DNA of 64,000 nt from an uncultured Lachnospiraceae bacterium (GCA_900554205.1 USGM01000005.1:4736-68735); one strand, 5' to 3'; shown: positions 26,334-35,572, numbered from the stretch's first letter. Made by a program: numbers and translations. The notes: generated from the sequence alone by a model not told the origin.

Positions 26334-26492
26334 CGCACGTACAATCCGGGCAAGAGTACCTGCGGAAAGTGAGGAGATGCAGAAAACGCAGGTACAACCC
26401 GGGCAAGAGTACCTGCGGAAAGCGAGGAGATGCGGAAACCGCATGTACAATCCGGGCAAGAGTACGTGCGGAAAACGAGGGGATGCAGAAGC
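26334..26492. repeat. Three tandem 53-bp repeats, each with an inverted repeat
   Basis: Copies at 26334-26386, 26387-26439 and 26440-26492 abut without spacers. Each begins with CGCA-N-GTAC, has the core TCCGGGCAAGA (CCCGGG in copy 2) and then GTAC-N-TGCG, so it can form a hairpin of 9-bp arms. The arms pair perfectly in copy 2 and differ only at the same fifth position in copies 1 and 3 (a C-C mismatch and a G-U pair). The array lies between the stop of the cation antiporter gene and the symporter promoter. No coding or terminator T-run is associated. Confidence 0.85.
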
Positions 26493-26496
26493 GTGT

Positions 26497-27783
26497 TTAC
26501 CTGGAACGGATTCGTTTTGCCTTCCAACGCTCTACAATGGAAAAGACCTTTCCGGTGGTCAGCCCCTGAACGACAATGGTAAAGTACATGGTGACACAGG
26601 TCATGATAAATATCACGTTATAGGTTTCAAGCGGCAGAAAGTCCTTCGTGCTGAAGGCAAGTGCCAGCGATAGTCCGCCCTTTAAGGCGCTCCAGGTCAT
26701 CAGGGTTGTAAATTCAAAAGCACTGTATCTGTTCGGGATTTTCTTTTTCCCGATAATCAGGGCAGAAGCGCCAACACCCAGAAAACGTGCAATGAAGTTG
26801 ATGATCACGGCGGTAATGATCAGAACCGCCAGCCAGGAGTGCGAGGGAATGTTCACCGCTGCAAAGCCGATCAGGATGAAAAGAACACTGTTCATCAAGG
26901 TATCTGCGATATGCCAGAAATCCTCATACCAGTCTTTGGGATCCACAACCTTGTGCCACTCTTCATTTTTTGCCATATTTCTCGAAAAGTAAATTCCACA
27001 TACAACAGCGGCAATGACTCCCGAGCAGCCAAGCTTTTCGCAAATCAGGTAGGCAGCCATCACGTCAAACATGCTGATAAAGATATGAAGCATAGGATTG
27101 TTGGTGGCTCTGAGCAGCTTGAACATTAGGAAGGATACAATGAAGCCGATGGCAATAGCGCCTAACAGTTCCTTTGCCATGAGCATGGGGAAGCTGAGGT
27201 CTGAAGTATCATTTACAATATTTTTAATACAGACGAATACAGCTACGCCTGTACCATCGTTGAATAGAGATTCTCCTTCTATCACTGTTGAAACATTTTT
27301 TGACAGTCCGGCTTTTTTCAAAATGCTCGTAGCGGCAATGGGATCGGTGGGAGATACAATGCATCCCAGTAAAATGCAGAGCCAGATGGAAAAATCCAAT
27401 CGCAGTGCCAGTGCAATAATATAGAAAAGACCGCCATAGATAAAGGACGATATCACCGTTGACAGGAGTGCGAGCAGACTGATGGACTTAATGTTTTTGA
27501 CAAATCTTCCGAAATTTACTCCACTGGCACCGGAGAACAGCATAAAGCACAGAATACCGTCCATCAGGAACTCCTGAAGGTTGATGCCTGCGATATTGCT
27601 GATAATTGTGCCCTCAAAATCGACAAGACCGGCGGCTCCCAGCAGCTTTACAATGGCTGCAAGCAGAAAGGAAAACATAACCAGAGCAATATCGTTGGAA
27701 ATTCGGAGTGTTTTTTCATTTATGATGCTAAACAATACTACCAAAAATAAAATAAATAATAAACCTAATAAAATCTGTTCCAT
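26497..27783 (-). CDS. CPA1-type cation:proton antiporter (NhaP-like)
   Basis: A 428-residue membrane antiporter with about 12 helices. The ion-binding ND/DP region reads GCIVSPTDPIAATSILKKAG, and the following VIEGESLFNDGTGVAVF is the NhaP/CPA1 hallmark with its conserved Asp. The C-terminus is short (about 20 residues after the last helix), so there is no fused cytosolic regulatory domain. The neighbouring TrkA gene, 17 bp upstream on the same strand, may supply nucleotide-sensing regulation in trans. Substrate (Na+ or K+) is not decidable. AGGATAAAAAA precedes the ATG. Confidence 0.9.
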   Translation of the reverse strand: MEQILLGLLFILFLVVLFSIINEKTLRISNDIALVMFSFLLAAIVKLLGAAGLVDFEGTIISNIAGINLQEFLMDGILCFMLFSGASGVNFGRFVKNIKSISLLALLSTVISSFIYGGLFYIIALALRLDFSIWLCILLGCIVSPTDPIAATSILKKAGLSKNVSTVIEGESLFNDGTGVAVFVCIKNIVNDTSDLSFPMLMAKELLGAIAIGFIVSFLMFKLLRATNNPMLHIFISMFDVMAAYLICEKLGCSGVIAAVVCGIYFSRNMAKNEEWHKVVDPKDWYEDFWHIADTLMNSVLFILIGFAAVNIPSHSWLAVLIITAVIINFIARFLGVGASALIIGKKKIPNRYSAFEFTTLMTWSALKGGLSLALAFSTKDFLPLETYNVIFIMTCVTMYFTIVVQGLTTGKVFSIVERWKAKRIRSR

Positions 27784-27800
27784 TTTTTTATCCTATATAC

Positions 27801-29171
27801 CTATGCAATGATGTCGGTCAGTTTTGTGATTTTGTGCTCGGCAGAGACGACTACAATCCGGTCGCCCCTCATGATGCAGGAATTGCCATCTGGAATCATG
27901 GTCTCTGCGCCCCTGATGATAACAGCGATCAGAACACCACGTTTCAGTGTGAATTTCGGGTCCTTAAAAGCGAGGCCGGATAGGGCAAATTCGCCTCCCA
28001 CCTCAAATTCTTCCGCTTCGATTTTTCCATTATTAAAGGGATATAACCATTTCAACACATTTTCATCGGCGGAAGGTCCTGTGGTAACAAGGCTTCTTAA
28101 ACTCTTGATGATGCTGCCAAGCGATACATTCTGTGTGGAAAAAATATGATTGATTCCACTTTTTGCCAGCATGTTTTCATAATTGATGTTATCGATTTCT
28201 GCAGCTATACGATCCAGACCGCAGGATTTACAAAACATGGAGATAATCAGATTCTCTTCGTCATTACCTGTAACTGCAACACAGGCATCGGTTCCTTTTA
28301 ACTCCTTTTCCATCAGATCGGTATCTGTTCCGTTCCCGGTAATTACATTGACCTTTGGGAAAGTCTCCAGAAGCTTCTGGCATTTCTCGCGATCTTTTTC
28401 AATAAGCGTCACTTTTACGCCATGGTTCAATAGCATATCCGCGAGATAACACCCGACTCTGCTTCCGCCGACAATGACCGTCTTGCGGATTACCTTTTTG
28501 AGGATGTTAAGCTGTTTCAATGCCTTGTCCATTTCGTCGCCAATGGCGGCAAAGGTTATTTTATCTCCCGGTATGATTTTATGTTTTCCCTTGGGAGTAA
28601 CAATCTTTCCACCGCGCTCAATGGCACACACAAGAATCTGGGCACCAAGCCGGCCCTGAATCTCGGGCATGCTGATATTCGCCAGTATGCTGCTATCTGA
28701 AATGTCTACCGTGGCTACATTGACTGTGCCGTCTCCGAAACGTTCCATTTCTACTGCGCCTGCATAGCGGATCAGTTTATTTATTTCTGAGGCGGCAGAT
28801 TTATCCGGATTAATGATTAGATCAATTCCTAACTGATTGCACAGGAAATCATGATCTGCTGAATATTCGGAACCTCTGACAGCAGCTATGGTTTTTGGTA
28901 CGCCCATTTCCCGTGCGATGTGACAGCACAGAATATTTGTTTCATCCTGCTTTGTGACGGCAACCAGCACCGCCGCGGAGGCAATGCCGGCCTTTTTTAG
29001 TGTCTCGGGACTGCTTCCGTTTCCAACATAACCATTGCAATCAAAGGAATCTGTCATTGCATCTACTTTTTCTGCATTCCGGTCGATGACGACCAGATCA
29101 TATCCCTCTGCACACACCTGTTTTGCCAGTGCATGACCTACCTTGCTGGCACCAACGATAATTACTCTCAT
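27801..29171 (-). CDS. trkA: TrkA-type potassium transport regulator (two RCK units)
   Basis: A 456-residue peripheral protein with two TrkA-N/TrkA-C repeats. The first Rossmann site is MRVIIVGASKVGHALA at residues 1-16 with acidic VVIDRNAEKV. The second is VIVGGSRVGCYLADMLL near residue 232 with VTLIEKDREK. TrkA-C domains lie near residues 140-220 and 370-450. TrkA normally gates TrkH/KtrB with NAD(H) or c-di-AMP; no TrkH is in the window, and the operon partner is a CPA antiporter. I chose the start at 29171 (MRVIIVG); a 33-residue in-frame extension upstream has no family support. Confidence 0.9.
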   Translation of the reverse strand: MRVIIVGASKVGHALAKQVCAEGYDLVVIDRNAEKVDAMTDSFDCNGYVGNGSSPETLKKAGIASAAVLVAVTKQDETNILCCHIAREMGVPKTIAAVRGSEYSADHDFLCNQLGIDLIINPDKSAASEINKLIRYAGAVEMERFGDGTVNVATVDISDSSILANISMPEIQGRLGAQILVCAIERGGKIVTPKGKHKIIPGDKITFAAIGDEMDKALKQLNILKKVIRKTVIVGGSRVGCYLADMLLNHGVKVTLIEKDREKCQKLLETFPKVNVITGNGTDTDLMEKELKGTDACVAVTGNDEENLIISMFCKSCGLDRIAAEIDNINYENMLAKSGINHIFSTQNVSLGSIIKSLRSLVTTGPSADENVLKWLYPFNNGKIEAEEFEVGGEFALSGLAFKDPKFTLKRGVLIAVIIRGAETMIPDGNSCIMRGDRIVVVSAEHKITKLTDIIA

Positions 29172-29324
29172 TTTGTATTCTCTCTTCCTGTATCTGATGA
29201 ACATAGTATATGCCTCATTTACAATTTTCTCAAGTTCATGCTGACAAAGAAATTTATTTTCAGTCGCCACTTGACATATTAAAATTCAAAGTGTAGGCTA
29301 TAAAAATATTTTTGCCGAAAGTGC

Positions 29325-29356
29325 TTGACTCTCCTCTATAGGGGAGGGGTTAGGAT
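29325..29356 (+). promoter_or_regulatory. MerR-type promoter/operator of the ABC efflux operon
   Basis: TTGACT (29325-29330) is separated by an overlong 19-20 bp spacer from TTAGGA/TAGGAT (29350-29356). The spacer contains the near-palindrome CTCCTCTATAGGGGAGG. Stretched spacers with such a dyad are the mark of MerR-family activated promoters. The MerR gene lies third in the operon, so it should control its own operon. Confidence 0.8.
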
Positions 29357-29393
29357 TCTCCTGTGATAAAGAAAAAGAGAACGGAGGAAACCT

Positions 29394-30116
29394 ATGAGTA
29401 CATGTATAACGGTTGATGGATTGACAAAGTCGTATGCCGGCCGGACAGTGGTGGATCATCTGTCCTTCGCTGTGCAGCAGGGAGAGGTGTTCGGACTTCT
29501 GGGACACAATGGCGCCGGGAAAAGTACGACGATCGAGCTGTTGCTGGGCTTGAAGAAGCAGGAGCAGGGAAAGGCGACTATTCTGGGAATGGAGCCAGCG
29601 ACAAACAGAAAGAAATTGTTTGAGAGAGTGGGCATTCAGTTCCAGTCGTCGAACTATCAGTGCAATATCCGGGTGGACGAGGCGTGTCAGGAAAGGGCGC
29701 TGCTCTATGCGCACTCGGCGGATTACAGGGAATTATTGAAGCAGTTTGGAATCGAACATCTGGAAAAGTCTCCGGTCAACAAGCTCTCCGGCGGAGAAAA
29801 GCAGAAGCTGTCAGTGGTTCTTGCGTTGGTCGGCAAGCCGGAGATTGTCTTTCTGGATGAACTGACGACCGGCCTCGATGTGGCAGCGAGACATGAGGTC
29901 TGGAGAACGCTGAAGGGGTTAAAGGAAAAGGGGTTGACGATCTTCCTCACCACACATTATATGGAAGAAGCAGAGAATCTCTGCGACCACCTCTGCCTGA
30001 TGAAAAACGGCAGGAAGGTTGCCGAGGGAACGGTACAGGAAATTGTGGAAAAGTCACCGTATGACAATCTGGAGAATGCATATCTGTGGTATATGGATGA
30101 GGAGGTAGCGCTGTGA
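29394..30116 (+). CDS. ABC transporter ATPase (drug/antibiotic efflux type)
   Basis: A 240-residue CcmA/DrrA-like ATPase. Walker A LGHNGAGKSTTIE is near residue 37, Q-loop GIQFQSSNY near 81, signature NKLSGGEKQKLSVVLAL near 127, Walker B IVFLDELTTGLD near 151 (Leu replaces the usual Pro: DELTTGLD), H-loop TTHYMEEAE near 184. GGAGG precedes the ATG. It overlaps the permease gene by 4 bp and is the first gene of a MerR-controlled operon. Confidence 0.92.
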   Translation: MSTCITVDGLTKSYAGRTVVDHLSFAVQQGEVFGLLGHNGAGKSTTIELLLGLKKQEQGKATILGMEPATNRKKLFERVGIQFQSSNYQCNIRVDEACQERALLYAHSADYRELLKQFGIEHLEKSPVNKLSGGEKQKLSVVLALVGKPEIVFLDELTTGLDVAARHEVWRTLKGLKEKGLTIFLTTHYMEEAENLCDHLCLMKNGRKVAEGTVQEIVEKSPYDNLENAYLWYMDEEVAL

Positions 30117-30862
30117 AGAGATTTTTTAAACTTTTTTCGATTGAAGAGAAGCTGGTGTTGAGAACACCTGATGTCATTGTATTCGGAGTGTTGATGCCGT
30201 TGGGAGTTATGTTCCTCATCGCAGCAATCGCGGGCGGAAAGATGGCGGGCGAGAGTGGGATGACTTATCTGCAGAGCGCCTATGCGTCGCTCGTGTGTGT
30301 CGGGATCTGCTGTGCCGGATTCATGAGTATTCCGCTTGTGATCGTGGACTACCGGGATAAGAAGATTTTGAAACACTTTTATGCAAGTCCTTGCAGTCCG
30401 GCGCTTTTACTCGGCGCGGATGTGCTTTGCAGTTTCGTTACGGCGGCTTTGTCCGCACTGTCAATTACAGTGATAGCCGTACTGGTTTTCGGTTACAGAA
30501 TGCAGGGTAATGTATTCTGTTTCATCGGAGCGTGGCTTCTGACACTTGCGTCGATGTTCTCGATCGGCTTATTGATGGCAAGTCTCTGTAAGACGGCGAA
30601 GTCCGTGAATGCCGTGACCAGTCTGGTATACTTTCCCATGCTGTTCCTGTCGGGAGCAACGATTCCGTTTGAATTGTTTCCGAAGAGCGTGCAGGCGGTA
30701 GCAAACGTTCTGCCGCTGACGCAGGGCATCCGTCTGATGAAGGCGGCATCCATGGGAACGGAGTTCAAGGGCTTTGGCTGGATCATTGCACTCCTGCTTG
30801 GCATTACTGTGATTTGCAGCGGGATTGCGGTTAAGACATTCCGGTGGGAAGGAAAGGAATAG
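30113..30862 (+). CDS. ABC-2 type permease
   Basis: A 249-residue membrane protein with six predicted helices. It has the ABC-2 feature FLSGATIPFELFPKSVQAVANVLPLTQGIRLMK. It starts with GTG overlapping the stop of the ATPase (GTGA), with GGAGG upstream. With the ATPase it should form an exporter for a hydrophobic compound. Confidence 0.9.
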   Translation: MKRFFKLFSIEEKLVLRTPDVIVFGVLMPLGVMFLIAAIAGGKMAGESGMTYLQSAYASLVCVGICCAGFMSIPLVIVDYRDKKILKHFYASPCSPALLLGADVLCSFVTAALSALSITVIAVLVFGYRMQGNVFCFIGAWLLTLASMFSIGLLMASLCKTAKSVNAVTSLVYFPMLFLSGATIPFELFPKSVQAVANVLPLTQGIRLMKAASMGTEFKGFGWIIALLLGITVICSGIAVKTFRWEGKE

Positions 30863-30868
30863 AACAGG

Positions 30869-31732
30869 ATGAATATGACGATGAATGAGGAACACATGGC
30901 ATGTACACCGAAGACAGATTCCCAGCGATACCGGATCGGCATGTTTGCTGCGATGAACCATATAACCATCAAGGCGCTCCGGTTTTATGAGGAGCAGGGG
31001 CTGCTTGCCCCTGCCTATGTGGAGGCTGAGAACGGCTACCGCTATTATACGATGAGCCAGATGGCAGATGTACAGCAGATTCTGGCATTGAAGGAAGCCG
31101 GGTTCACACTGGAGGATATCCGGCAGCTCCGGTCAGCGGCAGATACGAATCGTGTACTCGCGAAGAAGAGGAATGAGATTCTCGGGGAGATTGCCGAACT
31201 GACCGCGAGGCTTGCAAGACTCGATGACTACATGGGAGGCAGCGGCATGACGGTTGCTGCGCCGGTCAGGGTAAGAACCCTGCCGGCATTTGTGGCATCG
31301 ACCTTGCAGGAGAGAATTGCTTCTTATGACGCATTGTTTGACCTGATGCCGAGAATGGGAGCGGAGATGGAGAGGCTCGGCTGCGAATGTGCGCTGCCGG
31401 AGTACTGCTTTACCCGCTATCTTGAGGCAGGCTACCGGGAGGAGCAGATTCTGGTTGAGATCGGTGAGGCTGTGACAGAAAAGAAGGAGGATTCAGGAGT
31501 CATCTGTTTCAGGGAGTTCCCGGAGACTGAGGCGGCCTGCATCTATCACAAAGGCTCCTATCGCACATTGCCGGAGACTTATGCCGTTGTGCTTCGCTAT
31601 ATTGAGGAAAACAATTATGAGATCATAGACAGTATCAGGGAGAGCTATATTGATGGCGTGTGGAATAAGGATTCGGAGAAGGAATGGCTGACGGAGATTC
31701 AGATTCCGGTTCGTAAGAAAATTTTACAATAA
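30869..31732 (+). CDS. MerR-family regulator with GyrI-like effector domain
   Basis: A 287-residue BmrR-type regulator. The MerR HTH is at about residues 20-90 (RIGMFAAMNHITIKALRFYE, EEQGLLAPAYVEAENGYRYY), followed by a dimerisation helix (VLAKKRNEILGEIAELTARL). The GyrI-like ligand domain starts near residue 130 (PVRVRTLPAFVASTLQERI) and ends with WLTEIQIPVRK. Proteins of this kind bind hydrophobic drugs and unwind promoters with long spacers, as found ahead of this operon. Alternative ATGs at 30875 and 30881 are possible starts. Confidence 0.9.
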   Translation: MNMTMNEEHMACTPKTDSQRYRIGMFAAMNHITIKALRFYEEQGLLAPAYVEAENGYRYYTMSQMADVQQILALKEAGFTLEDIRQLRSAADTNRVLAKKRNEILGEIAELTARLARLDDYMGGSGMTVAAPVRVRTLPAFVASTLQERIASYDALFDLMPRMGAEMERLGCECALPEYCFTRYLEAGYREEQILVEIGEAVTEKKEDSGVICFREFPETEAACIYHKGSYRTLPETYAVVLRYIEENNYEIIDSIRESYIDGVWNKDSEKEWLTEIQIPVRKKILQ

Positions 31733-31765
31733 CGTTTTGTGTGCCTGAGGGCAGATAGGAGCGGA

Positions 31766-33775
31766 ATGGACAACAACATTATTATCAGAGGACTTTGCCA
31801 GAATAATTTAAAGAATGTTTCTCTCTCCATACCGAAGAATAAAATTGTGGTGTTTACCGGAGTGTCAGGCTCCGGAAAGTCCAGTATTGTTTTTGACACG
31901 ATTGCGGCGGAGAGCCAGAGACAGATGAACGAGACCTACAGTGCATGGATAAGAGGGAGGCTTCCGAAATACGAGAAACCGAGATGTGAATTTATTGATA
32001 ATCTCAATCCGTCCGTCATTGTGGATCAGAGCAGACTCGGAGGCAACGCGAGGTCAACGGTCGGAACGATCAGCGAAATGTATTCGTCGCTGCGGCTGTT
32101 GTTTTCCAGAATCGGGGAACCGAAGATTGGGCCGGCTTCTTACTTTTCATTTAACAATCCGAATGGTATGTGTAAGACCTGCGCGGGCATCGGCAAGGTC
32201 ATGGATCTGAACATAGAGGCAATGATCGATCCGGACAAGTCGTTTGAGGAGGGGATGCTGCAGCTTCCGGCATTTGGCCCCGGCAAGTATTACTGGAGGG
32301 TTTATAATCGTCCGGATCTTTTTGATGTTCAGAAAAAGTGGCGTGATTTTACCGAGCGCGAGAAGAATATCCTGCTGTATGGCAGTGAGACGGTCAAGGG
32401 AGAACGGCTTGACAAACGCTTTGAGGGCGTGAAGAACCAGTTTGAGAGGCTTTGTCTGATGAAGGGTGCGGAGGAACAGTCGGATAACACGCTTCGGAAG
32501 ATCAACACCTACATGAAGGAGATAACCTGCCCGGACTGTCAGGGAAGAAGATTGAGCCCGCAGGCATTGTCCTGTAAAATACAGGGTTACAGTATTCATG
32601 AAATGTGCGAAATGGAGTTTACGAAGCTGCGCGAAGTGCTGGCAGAGATCCAGGACCCGAGAGGCAGGTCTATTGTGGATGCACTGCTTGCTACGCTCGA
32701 CCGCATGATCGACATCGGGTTGCCCTATCTCTTTATGAACCGGGAAACGACAACCTTGTCAGGTGGAGAGGCACAGCGTCTGAAGCTTGTCCGCTATATG
32801 GGAAGCTCGCTGACAGGAATGATCTACATTTTTGATGAGCCGAGCATGTGTATGCATCCGAGAGATGTACACCGCATGAGCAGACTGCTCAAAAGTCTGA
32901 GAGATCGCGGAAATACGGTGTTGGTTGTGGAGCATGACAAGGATATCATCAGCATTGCAGACGAGGTGATCGATGTCGGCCCTCTTGCGGGAAGAAACGG
33001 CGGACAGATTCTCTTTCAGGGGAGCTATGAGCAGCTGCTCTGTAGTGGAACAAGGACAGGAGAGGCAATGAAGCAGGTGCTGCGGGTGAAGGCTGATCCG
33101 AGAAAGCCGAAGGGGTTTCTACCGATCCGAAATGCCTCGAGCCATAACCTGAAGAACGTGGACGTGGATATCCCGATGGGAGTTATGACAGTTGTGACAG
33201 GAGTTGCCGGAAGCGGTAAATCTTCGTTGATCCGGGATGTCTTTGCAAAGCAGTACGAGGAACAGACGGTCATTGTCGACCAGAGTGCCATCACGGCGAC
33301 AGGACGTTCCACCGCATGTACCTTCATGGGCTTCTTCGATGATATACGGGCACTTCTGGCGAAGGAGAACGGTGTGGATAAGGCATTGTTTTCCTTTAAC
33401 AGCAAGGGAGCCTGTCCGGTCTGCAAGGGACGGGGAATGATTACGACGGAGCTGGTGTTCATGGAGCCGGTTACGACGGTCTGTGAGGCATGCGAGGGAA
33501 AGCGGTACAGCAGGGAGGTGCTGGACAAGACCTATCACGGAAAAAATATTGTGGAAATACTGGAGATGAGCGTGGAGGAGGCAAGGGAATTTTTTGCGGA
33601 GGATCGGAAGATCAGAAAACAGCTGGATGCTCTCATGGAGACAGGACTGCCTTACCTCTCTCTGGGACAGCCGCTTTCGACTCTGTCCGGCGGTGAGATC
33701 GTATTCACGGGTACCCCTCAGGAAATGATCGACCATGCCGACACGATCACAGCAAAATACCTCCGCAAGGCATAA
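31766..33775 (+). CDS. UvrA-like ABC ATPase, second ATPase domain internally deleted
   Basis: A 669-residue UvrA paralogue of the short, drug-resistance-associated class (related to DrrC-type proteins) that lacks the UvrB-binding insert. NBD1: Walker A FTGVSGSGKSS near residue 35, zinc-type cysteines CKTCAGIGK and CPDCQGRR, signature TTLSGGEAQRLKLVRYMGSS and Walker B IYIFDEPSMCMHP. NBD2: Walker A VTGVAGSGKSS, zinc motif CPVCKGRG/CEACEGKR, then STLSGGE runs directly into IVFTGTPQEM. The normal segment between them (QRLKLA to the H-loop, about 75-80 residues) is absent, so NBD2 has no Walker B. The junction is at 33686-33697. AGGAGCGG precedes the ATG at 31766. Confidence 0.88.
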   Translation: MDNNIIIRGLCQNNLKNVSLSIPKNKIVVFTGVSGSGKSSIVFDTIAAESQRQMNETYSAWIRGRLPKYEKPRCEFIDNLNPSVIVDQSRLGGNARSTVGTISEMYSSLRLLFSRIGEPKIGPASYFSFNNPNGMCKTCAGIGKVMDLNIEAMIDPDKSFEEGMLQLPAFGPGKYYWRVYNRPDLFDVQKKWRDFTEREKNILLYGSETVKGERLDKRFEGVKNQFERLCLMKGAEEQSDNTLRKINTYMKEITCPDCQGRRLSPQALSCKIQGYSIHEMCEMEFTKLREVLAEIQDPRGRSIVDALLATLDRMIDIGLPYLFMNRETTTLSGGEAQRLKLVRYMGSSLTGMIYIFDEPSMCMHPRDVHRMSRLLKSLRDRGNTVLVVEHDKDIISIADEVIDVGPLAGRNGGQILFQGSYEQLLCSGTRTGEAMKQVLRVKADPRKPKGFLPIRNASSHNLKNVDVDIPMGVMTVVTGVAGSGKSSLIRDVFAKQYEEQTVIVDQSAITATGRSTACTFMGFFDDIRALLAKENGVDKALFSFNSKGACPVCKGRGMITTELVFMEPVTTVCEACEGKRYSREVLDKTYHGKNIVEILEMSVEEAREFFAEDRKIRKQLDALMETGLPYLSLGQPLSTLSGGEIVFTGTPQEMIDHADTITAKYLRKA

Positions 33776-33802
33776 GAAGGAAATTCTTCTTCGGTGAAAG
33801 AG

Positions 33803-33831
33803 TTGATTTTAAGGTGCCTGTATGGTATGTT
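33803..33831 (+). promoter_or_regulatory. Promoter of the DUF6020/glycosyltransferase/UbiA operon
   Basis: TTGATT (33803-33808), a 17-bp spacer and TATGTT (33826-33831), about 47 bp ahead of the first ATG. Confidence 0.55.
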
Positions 33832-33877
33832 TATTACGGAAAATTAATAAAAATTAACTGTTTAACGGAGATGGGAA

Positions 33878-35572
33878 ATGACGAAAAAGTTGCTGGCTGT
33901 TTTTCTGGCCCTTGTATACACGGTTGCTTATATAGTGGTTGGCCCTATGGTAAAGGCCCAATATTTCAGTCTTGAGGAGGTACGACCTCTATCATTTATT
34001 CTGTGTTTTGCGATCTGCTCTGCAGTAAATATCCTTATCTTATGTGTGATTCCCAAGAAGGATCATTATCGTATCCGTAAAATAAACGAAAGGATGAGTA
34101 AGTGGCTTGAAAAGTTTGATGACCGGCTGCTTTTTTTCATTGTCTGGGCATTTATTTTTATCATGTGGCTGCCGGCCTGTCTGATTTTGTATCCCGGCGT
34201 TTTATCGTATGATATGATATCCCAGACGACCAGTGCTCTTGGCGAGATCACCAATAATCACCATCCTGTTTTACACACATGGCTGATTCGGGTATTTATG
34301 CGCATGGGTGAGAAGCTGTTTTCCAGCTATGAAAGCGGAATCGGGCTGCTCTCTCTCCTGCAGATGATTATCCTGAGCTACGCACTTTCCCGCATGGTCA
34401 TGTTATTGAAGAAGAAAGCAGTCCCGATTCTGCTTGTGATCGGCACTGCCGTATTATCGGCAGTCTGGTTTATGAATGCCTGCTTATCGGTGACAATGAT
34501 AAAGGACACGCTGCATGCGGCTTTCCTTGTATTATTTTGTTGTCATTTTGTTGAAATAGCGACAAATCCATCGGAGTATATCGCCCGAAAAAGAAATCTT
34601 GTGCTTTTCCCAATCGTGAGCTTTTTTATGTGCGCGTTCAGAAACAATGGTCTCCATATTTATTTATTTTGCTTTGCCATCCTGTTGGTACTCAGAATTT
34701 CACGGTTCAGGAGGGTAAAGAGGTATCTTCCGCTTATCGCAGTTGTAATATTACCTGTTATTATGTTTAAGATATATACAGGCCCCGTCTTTGATGCGCT
34801 TGGCATCGAGCCCGGACAGGTGCGCGAGGCATTGAGTATTCCCATACAGCAGCTACAGCGGGTGGCAGTTAAGAGAGCGGGTGAATTGACACCGGAACAG
34901 ACAGAGATGATGGGGTATTACATTGATGATCTGGAGTGGAGGTCGTGGTCGCCCGGGCGTGAATATGATCCTTTTATTTCCGATCCGGCAAAGAGCTGCT
35001 TTATCTCCTCCCGGTATGAAGATGATCCCATTGCCTTCTGGAAGTTTTACTTACAGACAGGAAAGCAATTTTCCAAAGAATATTTAGTGGCATTTTTGTC
35101 CAATACGCTGGGGTACTGGTATCCCGGATATTATGATTTCTCATATGTCATGTATGACAACTATGCACCGGAAACATTTCCGGAGCCTTTGGAACGTAAA
35201 AGTATCTTAAAGTCAAAGGCTTTGGAAGGATATTACGAAAGCTTATGCTCTTCGGATTTCTGGCGCAGTACATGGGGAGTGAGAATATTTTTCGTATCTG
35301 GCTTTGCACCGTGGATATTGATATTCGCTGTGGTGCTTTCATGGCGGAAGAAGGGCTTTTTTACGATGACATTGCCTTTGTTCCTGCCATTGATTGCCCA
35401 ATACGGGATTATGCTGCTTTCGCCGATGTCCTCCTTCCGTTATTCATGGCCCTATTATTTGATGCTGCCGCTTACGTTTATAGCAATTTTCACGAACAAA
35501 ATTGCGCCTGCGCCCCAAAGCCTGCAGGTTGCTGAAAGGCATGGTGATGAAAATGAAAATAACTGCATTTAG
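33878..35572 (+). CDS. DUF6020-type multi-spanning membrane protein (probable glycosyltransferase)
   Basis: A 564-residue membrane protein with about 12 helices. The conserved first-loop motif YPGVLSYDMISQ...NNHHPVLHTWL matches my memory of DUF6020 proteins of Firmicutes, whose acidic and His residues in that loop recall GT-C glycosyltransferases. A hydrophilic extracytoplasmic segment spans roughly residues 300-460. The 3' end overlaps the next gene by 26 bp. With a GT39-like protein and a UbiA enzyme downstream it probably transfers a lipid-linked sugar onto an envelope polymer; this role is inferred. Confidence 0.75.
   Translation: MTKKLLAVFLALVYTVAYIVVGPMVKAQYFSLEEVRPLSFILCFAICSAVNILILCVIPKKDHYRIRKINERMSKWLEKFDDRLLFFIVWAFIFIMWLPACLILYPGVLSYDMISQTTSALGEITNNHHPVLHTWLIRVFMRMGEKLFSSYESGIGLLSLLQMIILSYALSRMVMLLKKKAVPILLVIGTAVLSAVWFMNACLSVTMIKDTLHAAFLVLFCCHFVEIATNPSEYIARKRNLVLFPIVSFFMCAFRNNGLHIYLFCFAILLVLRISRFRRVKRYLPLIAVVILPVIMFKIYTGPVFDALGIEPGQVREALSIPIQQLQRVAVKRAGELTPEQTEMMGYYIDDLEWRSWSPGREYDPFISDPAKSCFISSRYEDDPIAFWKFYLQTGKQFSKEYLVAFLSNTLGYWYPGYYDFSYVMYDNYAPETFPEPLERKSILKSKALEGYYESLCSSDFWRSTWGVRIFFVSGFAPWILIFAVVLSWRKKGFFTMTLPLFLPLIAQYGIMLLSPMSSFRYSWPYYLMLPLTFIAIFTNKIAPAPQSLQVAERHGDENENNCI

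Noticed and set aside
26034..26459. In-frame N-terminal extension of the AgcS symporter on the minus strand (total 612 aa)
   Set aside because: It runs through the glycine riboswitch, the promoter and the tandem repeats; the family starts at the hydrophobic segment beginning at 26033.
26334..26492. CRISPR array
   Set aside because: The three 53-bp units abut directly with no unique spacers, and no cas genes are near.
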